A DNA stretch of 64,000 nt from Mesonia sp. HuA40 (GCF_008017835.1 NZ_VRLT01000059.1:372001-436000); one strand, 5' to 3'; shown: positions 30,656 through 40,007, counted from the first letter of the stretch. The notes: generated by a model not told the origin, from the letters alone. A program made the numbers and translations.

Positions 30656-31200
30656 GGAATTGGTTTTTGATAAATATGTACGGCTGTGGCCGCGTCAAAA
30701 CCATACTTGGTGCTGTCTGCATCTTCATATGCCACTTGGTTATATCGGCTAAATAAGGTTCTAAGCTCTTGTTTTAAGACTCCTTCTCCAACACCATGAA
30801 TAAAAACCAAGCGTTGATTCCTATTTTTTATCGCCTTTTCTAATTGATGCCTAGCCGTATCAATCTGAAGATTAAGTATATCGTACTTGTCCAATCGATC
30901 TACACGCCGAGTCAATTTTTCAATATGCAAATCAATTTCTATAGCAGGAATAGTTTTCTCCCTTCTTTTGGCTATAACTTGTTTCCGTTTACTGGGTTGC
31001 TTTTCTTTTAAAGCTTGTCGTAATTCTGCCTCGGTAACCTTTAAACTTGCGTTTTCTAATATTATTACTTCATCAGATTCTACCTGTAAAATAAAACCAT
31101 CTGACGTTTGAATGGTTAAACTACTGCCAGAAACATCCTCTACCCAACCGCTAAGATTTTCATCTATAAGTTCAACTGCATCTCCTGGCTTAAAATTCAT
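30652..31200 (-). CDS. Smr domain protein
   Basis: A protein of 182 residues. The N-terminus (1-50) is a small SH3-like beta barrel ([20 protein letters not shown]), followed by a basic linker, and the C-terminal Smr domain (about 85-180) with IDLHIEKL and the hallmark HGVGEG. Smr domains, shared with MutS2, act as nucleases on DNA or on mRNA of stalled ribosomes. The combination with an N-terminal barrel (DUF2027 type) is a Bacteroidota form. It starts inside the last codons of the small membrane protein gene upstream and is probably co-transcribed. Confidence 0.88.
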   Translation of the reverse strand: MNFKPGDAVELIDENLSGWVEDVSGSSLTIQTSDGFILQVESDEVIILENASLKVTEAELRQALKEKQPSKRKQVIAKRREKTIPAIEIDLHIEKLTRRVDRLDKYDILNLQIDTARHQLEKAIKNRNQRLVFIHGVGEGVLKQELRTLFSRYNQVAYEDADSTKYGFDAATAVHIYQKPIP

Positions 31201-31372
31201 AAGGCTGTTTTTCTTTGTTATTACTGCTCAAGCCAATATTAATTTGGTACAAAGCCAACATCAATAAAATAATGCCAGCAATATTAAGAAAAACGTTATA
31301 CTTTTCTATAAACAAATTACTCACCAAAACGATTAAGGCTAAAAAAAGCAAAATGTATTTCAGCTTTAGCAT
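31190..31372 (-). CDS. Small two-helix membrane protein
   Basis: A protein of 60 residues with two hydrophobic helices (about 5-22 and 27-47) and a polar tail. No family is recognised. It overlaps the Smr start by 11 bases, which points to translational coupling. An exact promoter box stands 57 bases upstream. Confidence 0.65.
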   Translation of the reverse strand: MLKLKYILLFLALIVLVSNLFIEKYNVFLNIAGIILLMLALYQINIGLSSNNKEKQPYEF

Positions 31373-31429
31373 AACAGTTAATTTTTGGAATAAAAATTTT
31401 AATTGATTAATTTCTATCTAATTTCAAAT

Positions 31430-31437
31430 CAAATATA
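31430..31437 (-). promoter_or_regulatory. -7 promoter box for the small membrane protein/Smr unit (TATATTTG)
   Basis: An exact TAnnTTTG on the minus strand. It is one base from the opposite-strand box at 31439-31446, so the two divergent promoters overlap. Confidence 0.5.
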
Positions 31438-31438
31438 T

Positions 31439-31446
31439 TATTTTTG
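31439..31446 (+). promoter_or_regulatory. -7 promoter box of the T9SS-sorted protein (TATTTTTG)
   Basis: An exact TAnnTTTG, 16 bases before the ATG at 31463. Confidence 0.5.
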
Positions 31447-31462
31447 AATAAAATACCTAGTC

Positions 31463-33352
31463 ATGCGGCCAATAATATTTGTTTTTTGTTTATTTATGTA
31501 CGGATTTATCTCTGCTCAAATATCCGTAAAGGGGGGGGATGATAATACCGAAAGTCCTACAAACTTTATTTACGTTGAAGGAGGTTATCTCTTTAGTACC
31601 GGGAAACTGCTACTTACCCGCAACTCAGATACAGAAATTGCCAACATTTATTTACGGAATAACGCTCAGTTTATACAAGAAGATAATGTAGACAATGAAG
31701 GAAATGGTACTTTATCTGTTTTTCAAGAAGGAGCTGCCGACCAGTATGCCTATAATTATTGGGGTGCACCCGTTGGCCTAGTTAGCGGTGCTAATCCTGT
31801 GGGAAATTTATCTTTTGGAATTAATGAATTGAGTACTCCCAATTCTAGATTAAAAAGTTCTGGTGTAAATATAATTTCGGGATACAACAGTACGACGACT
31901 AATACGACTGCAAATAACTCGGCTGCTGTTTTAAATTTGGCTAAATATTGGATTTTTAAATACATCAATCAAACAGGCAACGCATACTCTAACTGGATAT
32001 CTGTCCAAGATGCAAATAATATTAACCCAGGTGAAGGTTTTACTATGAAAGGGGTTGGCGGAAACGACAATTTTACACTTTATGGCGTACAAAACAACCC
32101 CGGTTCTGCGCAACGTTATGATTTTAGAGGTAGACCCAACAACGGAGACATTGAAGTAACCACCTTTACTTCTACTAATGACATTGCCTTACTAGGTAAT
32201 CCCTACCCTTCTGCGATCTTTCTATCTAAGTTTTTAATTGAAAATTCAACTGGAACGTCCCCTAATACTGATTGTAACTTGAGCACCTCACAGCGAAATG
32301 CTACCACTGGTGTGGCTTATTTCTGGGACAGTGACCCCAGTGTACAATCGCACAATCTTAGAGATTACAACGGTGGTTATGCGACATTCTCTCCCAATGG
32401 CAGTTGTATAGGTGCAGGGACCTATACCAATGCGGTGTTTTACAATTATGACGCTAGCGGTAATCCTATTGGTAGTGGTAACGGAACAAGCAGTCTCACT
32501 TTAAATAGAAAGTTTATACCCATTGCTCAAGGCTTTTTTGTACAAGCACCCGATACTGGCACTTTAGAAGCGATTAGATTCAACAACTCCCATCGCGTTT
32601 ACCAACCCGAAGGGAAAGACAATACTAAATTTGATAGACGAAAGACAGTGACCAGCTCTAGCCCCACAGACAGCATACCCCTAATACGTCTTAATTTTGT
32701 GTTTGATAACCTGTATACACGTCAAGTTGCCGTGGTCTTTAATGATGCCGCCACAACTGGTGTTGACATGGCGATGGATGCGGCCAATATAGACGCCGTA
32801 AATTCTGATGCCGGTATTTTTAATAACAACCGAAATTATGTAATTGATATTCGCCCCTTCGACAAGAACGAGCATATACCACTCTATATTTCTTTGAATG
32901 AAGATAAAGAGATTACTTTTAAAATCAATAATCAAGAAAACATTGATTTAGAACATATTTACATTTACGATTCCCAATATAAAATGTATAATAAGATAAA
33001 TGACGGCAAGTATTTTAATATCAATTTACCAGCAGGGAATCATCACAACAGATTTTATTTAGCTTTTAAAGATCAACGCTTGGGTATTGACGAATTAGAA
33101 GGAAGCAATTTTATTATTACCCAAAATAACAGTTTGCAGACGTTAAATATTGGCAACCCCAATAACGCTAGCATAACGGCAATACGTGTTTTTGACATGA
33201 TGGGTAAGCGAATTCTTTTTAAAAACCATCTAGGAAGCAATTCTAATTATAGCTTCTCAACCCAAAACCTAGCGGCAGGAATTTATATTGTACAAATTGT
33301 AGATGAGAATCAAAACGCATTTACCCATAAAGTGAGCATTTACAACAAATAG
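31463..33352 (+). CDS. Secreted protein with C-terminal T9SS sorting domain
   Basis: A protein of 629 residues with a signal peptide (PIIFVFCLFMYGFISAQ) and a C-terminal type A sorting domain (about 550-629: ITAIRVFDMMGKRI..., NLAAGIYIVQIVDE..., KVSIYNK). It should be exported by Sec and carried across the outer membrane by the type IX system used by gliding Bacteroidota. The long middle part, rich in Asn, Thr and Gly, has no domain I recognise. A run of eight G (31531-31538) just after the signal peptide could make expression phase-variable. The next gene follows after 5 bases. Confidence 0.88.
   Translation: MRPIIFVFCLFMYGFISAQISVKGGDDNTESPTNFIYVEGGYLFSTGKLLLTRNSDTEIANIYLRNNAQFIQEDNVDNEGNGTLSVFQEGAADQYAYNYWGAPVGLVSGANPVGNLSFGINELSTPNSRLKSSGVNIISGYNSTTTNTTANNSAAVLNLAKYWIFKYINQTGNAYSNWISVQDANNINPGEGFTMKGVGGNDNFTLYGVQNNPGSAQRYDFRGRPNNGDIEVTTFTSTNDIALLGNPYPSAIFLSKFLIENSTGTSPNTDCNLSTSQRNATTGVAYFWDSDPSVQSHNLRDYNGGYATFSPNGSCIGAGTYTNAVFYNYDASGNPIGSGNGTSSLTLNRKFIPIAQGFFVQAPDTGTLEAIRFNNSHRVYQPEGKDNTKFDRRKTVTSSSPTDSIPLIRLNFVFDNLYTRQVAVVFNDAATTGVDMAMDAANIDAVNSDAGIFNNNRNYVIDIRPFDKNEHIPLYISLNEDKEITFKINNQENIDLEHIYIYDSQYKMYNKINDGKYFNINLPAGNHHNRFYLAFKDQRLGIDELEGSNFIITQNNSLQTLNIGNPNNASITAIRVFDMMGKRILFKNHLGSNSNYSFSTQNLAAGIYIVQIVDENQNAFTHKVSIYNK
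31531..31538 (+). repeat. G8 homopolymer in a secreted protein gene
   Basis: Eight consecutive G in an AT-rich genome, in the codons just after the signal peptide. Loss or gain of one G would shift the frame at about residue 25. Confidence 0.6.
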
Positions 33353-33357
33353 ATATT

Positions 33358-33642
33358 TTGGAAGATTATCTACTTACTTGTTATACCAAAAAGTTTTTCG
33401 CTTTCCCATGTCCAGGTTGCGGCGGTCAGCGGGCTGTATTATTACTAAGTGAAGGCAACCTTAAAGAGAGCTTTTTGATGTATCCTGGTCTTTATCCTTT
33501 ATTGATTTTTTTATTACTTTTACTTGTAAACAGGATTTACCCTTTTAAAAACTACCATAAATGGATAACACCTTTAGCTTTTCTAACAACGATAACTATC
33601 GTTGTTAGCTACGGTTATAAACTTTATCATTTATATTTTTAA
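33358..33642 (+). CDS. DUF2752 membrane protein
   Basis: A protein of 94 residues read from a TTG at 33358, five bases after the preceding stop; no ATG precedes the conserved part. The motif FPCPGCGGQRA is the DUF2752 signature (two Cys that may bind a metal or form a disulfide), followed by two membrane helices (about 40-58 and 70-90). The function of the family is unknown. It often sits beside the CCC-motif membrane protein, as here. Confidence 0.82.
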   Translation: MEDYLLTCYTKKFFAFPCPGCGGQRAVLLLSEGNLKESFLMYPGLYPLLIFLLLLLVNRIYPFKNYHKWITPLAFLTTITIVVSYGYKLYHLYF

Positions 33643-33685
33643 CTTTAATATTTATCAACTAAATACTTAACTCAAATTTTAAAAA

Positions 33686-34033
33686 ATGGAATTAGAAAAT
33701 CGTAAATTACCCAATGCTACTCTATCTTTAATTTTAGGTATATTATCTTTTATAGCCTGTTGCTTTAGTGCAGGATTAGGCGGCGTGATATTATCTGGCG
33801 TAGCGTTTTATTTAGCCAATAAAGACACACGCTTATACCGTCAAAATCCTGATGGTTTCGACAACTATGGCCAAGTAAAAACTGCCAAAATTATTGCAAT
33901 TATTGGCTTAATTATAGGCTTATTAGTTTTAATCTCTAGCATTGCCTTCATCGTTTCTTTAGGCGGAATTAACGAGTACTTTGAATATATTCAAGAAATG
34001 CAAATGAAGCAATTAGAAATGCAAGGGCAATAA
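33686..34033 (+). CDS. CCC-motif (DUF4190-like) membrane protein
   Basis: A protein of 115 residues: a polar N-terminus, two membrane helices with a tight turn (about 11-40 and 66-93), and an amphipathic tail. The first helix has FIACCFSAGLGGV. It resembles the flavobacterial small proteins named for a CCC motif, here reduced to CC. The neighbour upstream is DUF2752. The role is unknown. A terminator follows at 34061. Confidence 0.75.
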   Translation: MELENRKLPNATLSLILGILSFIACCFSAGLGGVILSGVAFYLANKDTRLYRQNPDGFDNYGQVKTAKIIAIIGLIIGLLVLISSIAFIVSLGGINEYFEYIQEMQMKQLEMQGQ

Positions 34034-34060
34034 CAGCTTCTATTTTTTCATTTTATTACA

Positions 34061-34112
34061 AACCTTTTTCTGTTTGATTGTTTTTTATATTCAGACAGGA
34101 AAAGGTTTTTTG
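34061..34112 (+). terminator. Probable terminator after the CCC-motif gene
   Basis: A 13-bp stem with one G-T pair, AACCTTTTTCTGT/ACAGGAAAAGGTT (34061-34073 and 34095-34107), with a 21-base loop and six T. Confidence 0.6.
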
Positions 34113-34396
34113 CATTATGTCCTACTTCCGTAAAAGTCTTTTGAGGCCATTAGCAGCGAAGTTGACTTAACTAGTAAAATATGATTTAGCAATATATAAG
34201 CTAAAGTACATCGACTCTACTTCCAATAACCTTATAAAGTGCATTGTCATTAAAAGCCTAAAAAAAAAGGTTTAGAATGCTCCCCATACCTATAATTAAA
34301 TAAAATAATAGCCTAATCGAATATTCAAATATGAAAAATTTGAATTTGGGTAATTCAAAAAATGAATTAAACTTATAAAAGAAAAAAAATTTGCTT
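34113..34396. other. Intergenic region without a recognisable gene
   Basis: AT-rich sequence between two terminators. All frames are closed by stops; I see no promoter, RNA gene or repeat in it. Confidence 0.4.
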
Positions 34397-34432
34397 ACAA
34401 AAAAGACCCTCAAGCGAAAGCTTGAGGGTCTT
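34397..34432 (-). terminator. Intrinsic terminator after rpsA
   Basis: A 13-bp perfect stem AAGACCCTCAAGC/GCTTGAGGGTCTT with a GAAA tetraloop (34403-34432), followed on the minus strand by a T-run. Confidence 0.92.
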
Positions 34433-34465
34433 AAAATATAAGGACAATAAAATATTTAAGTAAAA

Positions 34466-36292
34466 TTAGTTTTTACCTTCCATTTTATCTTTTAAAGCTT
34501 GAAGATCTGCGTTAGCATCACCAATAGTAGGCTTATTCTCTTCTTGAGCTTTTTTAGCTGCTTGTGTAACTATCTTAGCCTCTTCCTCTTTGTGAATAGA
34601 CATATGAGAAGCAACGACACGTTTAAATTCTTTATTGAACTCGATGATTACAAATTCAGCTTCATCTCCTTTACCTAACTTGGTACCGTCTTCTTTTTCT
34701 AAGTGACGAGTAGGAACAAAAGCAGTAATATCTTCATTAAACTCAATAGTAGCTCCTTTGCTTACAACATCTGCAATTGTTGCTGTATGCTTAGTACCTA
34801 CTGCGAAATCTTTCTCATATTTATCCCAAGGGTTTTCTTCTGTTTGCTTGTGACCTAAGCTCAATTTGCGTCCCTCAACATCAAGTTCAAGAACAACAAC
34901 ATCTAACTTATCACCTACATTACAGAATTCTGATGGATGCTTAATTTTCTTAGTCCAAGAAAGATCTGAGATATAAATAAGACCATCGATACCTTCTTCT
35001 AATTCAACAAAAACACCAAAGTTTGTAAAGTTTCTTACAATTCCGGTATGTCTTGAACCAACAGGGTATTTAGTCGTAATGTCTGTCCATGGATCTGGTG
35101 TTAATTGCTTAATACCTAGAGACATTTTACGCTCTTCTCTATCTAAAGTTAAAATTTGTGCTTCAACTTCATCGCCTACATTTACAAAATCTTGTGCAGA
35201 TCTTAAGTGAGTAGACCAAGACATTTCAGAAACGTGGATTAATCCTTCAACACCTTCAGCAACTTCGATAAACGCACCGTAGTCTGCAATAACAACTACT
35301 TTACCTTTAACTTTATCACCTACTTTCAAGTCGGCATCAAGTGCCTCCCAAGGGTGCTTGTTCAATTGCTTAAGACCTAACTGGATTCTAGTTTTAGCCT
35401 CATCAAAGTCTAAGATTACCACGTTTAATTTCTGATCTAATTCTACAATCTCGTTTGGATGATTGATTCTAGACCAAGATAAATCAGTAATGTGAACCAA
35501 ACCGTCTACACCACCAAGGTCAACGAACACACCGTAAGAAGTGATGTTTTTAACCACACCTTCTAACACTTGTCCTTTTTCTAATTGACCAATAATTTCT
35601 TTTTTCTGCTCTTCGATATCAGCTTCGATAAGCGCTTTATGAGAAACTACTACGTTCTTAAATTCGTGGTTAATTTTCACCACTTTAAACTCCATAGTTT
35701 TGTTTACGTAAGCATCGTAATCTCTTATTGGCTTCACATCTATTTGCGAACCAGGTAAGAAAGCTTCGATACCAAATACGTCTACAATCATACCACCTTT
35801 TGTACGGCATTTCACAAAACCGTTTACAATGGTACCTTCTTCGTGCGCTTTATTTACACGATCCCAAGCTTTAATTACACGGGCTTTACGGTGAGAAAGA
35901 ATTAATTGTCCTGTAGCGTCTTCACGTACATCGATTAAAACCTCAACTTTATCGCCTACAGCTAAGTTAGGATTGTATCTAAATTCATTTAATGAGATTA
36001 CCCCTTCACTCTTAGCGTTGATATCAATAATTGCATCACGATCTGTGATATTAATTACCGTACCTTCAACAACTTCATCATCAAGTGTATCTACAAAGTT
36101 TTCCTCTACAAGTCTCTCAAACTCATCTAACTTACCATCATCAATTGGGTCGATACCCTCTTCATAATTGTGCCAGTTAAACTCCTTTAAAAATTGTTCT
36201 GGATTTTGTTGTTGCTCGCTAGGAGCTGGTTGAGAAGAAGCGTCCATCCCGGCTACTTCTTGAATCTCTAGATTGTTTTTTTCTTCAGCCAT
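34466..36292 (-). CDS. rpsA: 30S ribosomal protein S1
   Basis: The RNA-binding ribosomal protein that helps mRNA onto the small subunit. The start at 36292 (MAEEKNNLEIQE) gives 608 residues; upstream Mets at 36307 and 36322 add a short unrelated leader. Six S1 repeats are visible, with typical ends such as GVFVDLGGVDGLVHITDLSW, GAFIEVAEGVEGLIHVSEMSW and GVFVELEEGIDGLIYISDLSW. The acidic N-terminal extension of about 50 residues is usual for Bacteroidota S1. A full promoter stands about 120 bases upstream and a strong terminator follows, so it is a single-gene unit with a long leader that could hold autoregulation. Confidence 0.96.
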   Translation of the reverse strand: MAEEKNNLEIQEVAGMDASSQPAPSEQQQNPEQFLKEFNWHNYEEGIDPIDDGKLDEFERLVEENFVDTLDDEVVEGTVINITDRDAIIDINAKSEGVISLNEFRYNPNLAVGDKVEVLIDVREDATGQLILSHRKARVIKAWDRVNKAHEEGTIVNGFVKCRTKGGMIVDVFGIEAFLPGSQIDVKPIRDYDAYVNKTMEFKVVKINHEFKNVVVSHKALIEADIEEQKKEIIGQLEKGQVLEGVVKNITSYGVFVDLGGVDGLVHITDLSWSRINHPNEIVELDQKLNVVILDFDEAKTRIQLGLKQLNKHPWEALDADLKVGDKVKGKVVVIADYGAFIEVAEGVEGLIHVSEMSWSTHLRSAQDFVNVGDEVEAQILTLDREERKMSLGIKQLTPDPWTDITTKYPVGSRHTGIVRNFTNFGVFVELEEGIDGLIYISDLSWTKKIKHPSEFCNVGDKLDVVVLELDVEGRKLSLGHKQTEENPWDKYEKDFAVGTKHTATIADVVSKGATIEFNEDITAFVPTRHLEKEDGTKLGKGDEAEFVIIEFNKEFKRVVASHMSIHKEEEAKIVTQAAKKAQEENKPTIGDANADLQALKDKMEGKN

Positions 36293-36411
36293 TGCTGATC
36301 TATTCATTTGTATTCTACACACCCTGGAAATTTAAACAGCTGGTGCACAGAAGATTGTTTAAAAATAAAAATTTATTCCGCTTGATTTTCCAAATGCTGC
36401 CAAACGGATTG

Positions 36412-36442
36412 CAAAACTAGTTATTATTTTTTGATAATCAAA
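36412..36442 (-). promoter_or_regulatory. rpsA promoter with both consensus elements
   Basis: On the minus strand, TTTG (36442-36439), exactly 19 bases, then TAGTTTTG (36419-36412): a perfect match to the Bacteroidota TTTG-N19-TAnnTTTG promoter. The leader would be about 110 nt. Confidence 0.75.
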
Positions 36443-36477
36443 TACTTATTCTTATTTTTTTATTATAGAGATAACTT

Positions 36478-36485
36478 TATATTTG
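36478..36485 (+). promoter_or_regulatory. -7 promoter box of the DUF6134-like gene (TATATTTG)
   Basis: An exact TAnnTTTG, 17 bases before the ATG at 36503. Confidence 0.55.
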
Positions 36486-36502
36486 TGGGATAACCTAGCC
36501 CT

Positions 36503-37114
36503 ATGCATCCTAATAAAAATCACCTATTAATTCTTGTTTTTCTTTTTCTTATATTTCCAATATTAAGCTCGGGGCAAGCCCAAAAATTGGTTTTTGAGCT
36601 TGTATATAAAGATAAAAACCTAGGTAAACTTACTGCACAGCACTACAAAAAAGACGACACCTTATTTTATATAAGCAATACAAGCATTAAGACAAGAATA
36701 ATTACTCCGCTTAGCGTTGAATACAATTATTTAGTTAAAACAGATCTCAACAAACAATTGCTTTTTGCAGAAGTTGCCATAGTAGTCAATGGCAAAACTA
36801 GAACGCATAGCTTCACCCGTAAAAAAGAAAACACTTATATTTTTACAGATGATAGTAATAAGAGTCATAAAATTAATCGCGCCATAAACTATTCTAGTGT
36901 ACAGCTTCTTTTTGAAGAGCCCGCTGGAGTCAAAGAAATTTATTCTGAAGAACAAGGTAAATTTCTTACTTTGCAACAAGAATCGCGTCACAAATATATT
37001 AAATCCTCCAAAAATGATTCAGAATACCATTATGTAAATGGCAACTTGCATAAAGCTATTTTAGATATAGGAATAATTTCTTTTGAAGTATTAAAGACTA
37101 CCGTTTCAAAATAA
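36503..37114 (+). CDS. Exported DUF6134-like protein
   Basis: A protein of 203 residues with a signal peptide (LLILVFLFLIFPILSSGQ). The body is beta-rich and opens with a pattern seen in DUF6134 proteins (LVFELVYKDKNLGKLTA). The family is known only as exported Bacteroidota proteins without function. The gene stands alone between its own promoter box and the convergent yaaA; no terminator is clear in the 55-base gap. Confidence 0.65.
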   Translation: MHPNKNHLLILVFLFLIFPILSSGQAQKLVFELVYKDKNLGKLTAQHYKKDDTLFYISNTSIKTRIITPLSVEYNYLVKTDLNKQLLFAEVAIVVNGKTRTHSFTRKKENTYIFTDDSNKSHKINRAINYSSVQLLFEEPAGVKEIYSEEQGKFLTLQQESRHKYIKSSKNDSEYHYVNGNLHKAILDIGIISFEVLKTTVSK

Positions 37115-37169
37115 AAAAAGATGGTTTACTCTATAGAATCTGATTTACGTAAATTAACCTATACTCCTA

Positions 37170-37931
37170 TTATCGAATGAAAACTGGTTTATTTGAACTA
37201 TCAGTATGTTCCTCGCTGTAAGTATAATCCATCCCAGTAAAGCCCAGTAAATCTTCAAATTTACTCACCTGATGGTCAATTAAGTAACGCGCCATAGCAC
37301 CGCGGGCTTTTTTAGCATAAAATGCAATAGTTTTAAGCTTATCTCCTTTAAAATCTTTAAATATAGGCGTTACTATTTGACTTTTTAATTTGGTTTTATC
37401 TATCACCTTAAAGTATTCGTTGCTAGCCAGGTTAACAAAAAGTTCGTTTTCTTGTAACTCTTCATTCAATTGCTTTGTAATCTTGGTTTTCCAAAATGCA
37501 TAAAGGTCTTTGTTGCGCTCGATACTTAACTTTGTTCCCATTTCAAGTCGGTAAGGCTGTATTAAATCAAATGGTTTAAGAATTCCATAAAGTCCAGATA
37601 AAATACGCAAACTATTTTGCAATAAATCGGCTTGTTTTTCTTCTATTGTATTTGCCTCTAATCCAGAATAAACATCACCATCAAACATATAAATAGCCGG
37701 TTTAGCATTTTTAGCTGTAGGTTTAGCTTCAAAATCTTGGTTACGCGTGTAATTTAAATCTGCCAATTGGTCGCTGATATTCATTAAATCGGCTAATTCT
37801 TTTTTCGAAAAACGAGCCAGCTTTCTGTTAATTTGAGCTGCTTCTTCCAGAAATACAGGCTGTGATGATTTTTGTATAGGCCAATTTTGGCTTTCATTCA
37901 AAGATTTAGCCGGTGAAATTACTATCTTCAT
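37170..37931 (-). CDS. yaaA: Peroxide stress protein YaaA
   Basis: A cytoplasmic protein of 253 residues of the YaaA (DUF328) family. In E. coli YaaA lowers free intracellular iron during peroxide stress and its structure suggests DNA binding. Typical segments are MKIVISPAKSLN at the start, PAIYMFDGDVYSGL, LRILSGLYGILKPFDLIQPYRLEMGTKL (split by its PYRLEMG core), NLASNEYFKV and FYAKKARGAMARY. It lies downstream of the TonB receptor on the same strand with an 86-base gap, so co-transcription is uncertain. Confidence 0.94.
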   Translation of the reverse strand: MKIVISPAKSLNESQNWPIQKSSQPVFLEEAAQINRKLARFSKKELADLMNISDQLADLNYTRNQDFEAKPTAKNAKPAIYMFDGDVYSGLEANTIEEKQADLLQNSLRILSGLYGILKPFDLIQPYRLEMGTKLSIERNKDLYAFWKTKITKQLNEELQENELFVNLASNEYFKVIDKTKLKSQIVTPIFKDFKGDKLKTIAFYAKKARGAMARYLIDHQVSKFEDLLGFTGMDYTYSEEHTDSSNKPVFIR

Positions 37932-38017
37932 AATTTAATTTTTTCCTAATTTACGATAATGGCTGATTTTAGATTTACAAAGTCAGTAATTTAAAACAAT
38001 CTTACCATAAATCTAAG

Positions 38018-39979
38018 TTATAAACTAAAACTAACACCAAATTTGGCCCACCTGCCTGGCAGTAAGATATTGCCATAATCAAAGGCGTCTTGGTCTAAAA
38101 TATTAAAAACATCAAGTAAAAAAGTAAGTTTTTTATACTTATAAGATATTTTCGTATTCAAAGTAATCACATCGTCGTAAGGCACAAAACCAATGGCTTC
38201 CTCATTGACAAAACGTTGGTAACCCCCGTTGCGTTTTTGATAAAACCCACCTATACTCCATTGCATGTTCTCTAAAGGGCTAATTACCAAATTGGCAGTA
38301 AGTTTATGTTTTAGAAAATCAAAAGCATAAGTAGATTCGAAATCTTCATTAGCGTCTGCATTATCTAAGTAACTATAACCTAATCTTAGATTATTTAAAA
38401 ACTTAGTATTAAAAATTACTGCCAGGTTAAAATCAGTTTCTACTTCTACCCCAAAACTTCCCAATTCAGCAATATTCATTGATCTAAAAACCTCATCTCC
38501 TGGCTGTAAAGTCCAATCAATTAAATTTTTCGCATCGCGATAAAATATAGCTGCTTGAGCCTTCAAGCTATAGTTTTTGAAAGCATAAGTAAGATCATAA
38601 GTTAAAGCTTCTTCAGCTCTTAAATTAGGGTTGCTTATTTGGGTAGGTCCTTTATAAAAAAGATCGGTAAACGTAGGTAAACGCATCGATTTGTTCACCG
38701 AGGCCACCACGTAGTTGCTTCGATTTATCTTATACCCTAAATCTGCTCCTGGGTAAAATTTAGTCACTCCCTCAACATGTAAACTTTTAAGCCCTATATT
38801 CAGTGTCAAATCTTTCCAATTGTATTGATGAGCCAATGTTACATCCAGAATATTGCGAGCAAAAAAATGATTGAATTCAGCTTCTTTGGTAGCGGTATAA
38901 AGTAAATTTTCATCTTCTTTTACAGAAGTTTGTGGTTCACCTAACACATTACTATTGATGAGTTCTCGCCTCCATTCGCTATGCAAACTAGTTTTACCTA
39001 ATGCGCTAGTATAATTAGCCCTTATCTGTGCGGCCACAACATCGGTTTGGTGTTTATTGTGTTGGGTATACCAAGTAGGTGGGTTTTCTCTAAAAAGCTC
39101 AAACCTATCATTGCTACGCAGTCCGTATATATTTGCATTCAATTGCAATTTACCTAAGTCTTGATTCCATTTAATTGCTGCAAATTGGGTGGTCACCTCT
39201 TCAAATTGATTTGAATATCGGGGTGTATAAAAATTAAAAGCACCAAATCCTTTATTGGCATACCCTGCCATCCAGTCAAATTGGGTCTTATTTTGTTGAT
39301 ATTTACCGTGATAAAATAAATTTAGACTTTCAAAATCTGTATTTTCTTGGTGTCCATCTCCTTCTTGGTATCCCGCCATTAGATGATGTTCGAACTCACT
39401 TCCCGTTGCGAAATAGGTTTTCGCTTGCGCGGATTTAAATCCGAAATCTCCCCCCATAAGTTCTACCTGTAACGGACTTTTATTTAAACCTGTAGTGAAG
39501 TTGATGGCACCACTAAAGGCATTATATCCGTAAAGCTTACCTCCAGCCCCCTTTAAAACCTCAATTTGATCTACTCCAAAAAAGGAAACGGGTAGACTAA
39601 GCGTGTTATGCCCGGTATGCGGATTGGTAACATTTATGCCGTTAAGCAAAACCATGTTCTGATTGAAAGTACCTCCACGAATCGAGATATCGGTCTGCAA
39701 ATCTGACATTCCACGTTGTCTAAGATCTAGAGCAGGTAGCAAATCAAGTGTTTCACTTAATGTTTGAACGGGTAAGGATTCTATTTCTGAACGAGTAATT
39801 AAGCGCGTAAGCTTACCTTCTTCTTTAAAAGTTCTTCCTAAATGGGTTTTAAGAACAACCTCATTTAAATTAATGGTGTCTTTTTCCTGGGCATAAAGGT
39901 CATTGCTGATGCACAAGACTGTAAATACAAAAATTAATATAGCAAAATTAACGGTAAAACTTAATCTAATATTTGTCAT
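38018..39979 (-). CDS. TonB-dependent receptor (BtuB/siderophore-type plug and barrel)
   Basis: An outer-membrane receptor of 653 residues. The signal peptide ends at DLYAQ (about residue 31); the plug (about 40-170) shows SLPVQTLSETLDLLPALDLRQRG, ISIRGGTFNQNMVLLNGI and the GAGGKLYGYNAFSGAINF segment; the barrel follows. It lacks the CarboxypepD domain of the other receptor in the window. The size and layout resemble cobalamin or iron-complex receptors; no B12 riboswitch or cobalamin gene is nearby, so the ligand is open. It starts 47 bases after rluD and has an exact promoter box of its own at 40000. Confidence 0.88.
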   Translation of the reverse strand: MTNIRLSFTVNFAILIFVFTVLCISNDLYAQEKDTINLNEVVLKTHLGRTFKEEGKLTRLITRSEIESLPVQTLSETLDLLPALDLRQRGMSDLQTDISIRGGTFNQNMVLLNGINVTNPHTGHNTLSLPVSFFGVDQIEVLKGAGGKLYGYNAFSGAINFTTGLNKSPLQVELMGGDFGFKSAQAKTYFATGSEFEHHLMAGYQEGDGHQENTDFESLNLFYHGKYQQNKTQFDWMAGYANKGFGAFNFYTPRYSNQFEEVTTQFAAIKWNQDLGKLQLNANIYGLRSNDRFELFRENPPTWYTQHNKHQTDVVAAQIRANYTSALGKTSLHSEWRRELINSNVLGEPQTSVKEDENLLYTATKEAEFNHFFARNILDVTLAHQYNWKDLTLNIGLKSLHVEGVTKFYPGADLGYKINRSNYVVASVNKSMRLPTFTDLFYKGPTQISNPNLRAEEALTYDLTYAFKNYSLKAQAAIFYRDAKNLIDWTLQPGDEVFRSMNIAELGSFGVEVETDFNLAVIFNTKFLNNLRLGYSYLDNADANEDFESTYAFDFLKHKLTANLVISPLENMQWSIGGFYQKRNGGYQRFVNEEAIGFVPYDDVITLNTKISYKYKKLTFLLDVFNILDQDAFDYGNILLPGRWAKFGVSFSL

Positions 39980-39999
39980 AACTCAATTAAAAAAAGCGA

Positions 40000-40007
40000 C
40001 AAACTTA
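40000..40007 (-). promoter_or_regulatory. -7 promoter box of the TonB receptor (TAAGTTTG)
   Basis: An exact TAnnTTTG on the minus strand, 21 bases upstream of the start. Confidence 0.55.

Noticed and set aside
35973-36167. Ser-rich plus-strand frame within rpsA
   Set aside because: It is antisense to the acidic N-terminal part of ribosomal protein S1.
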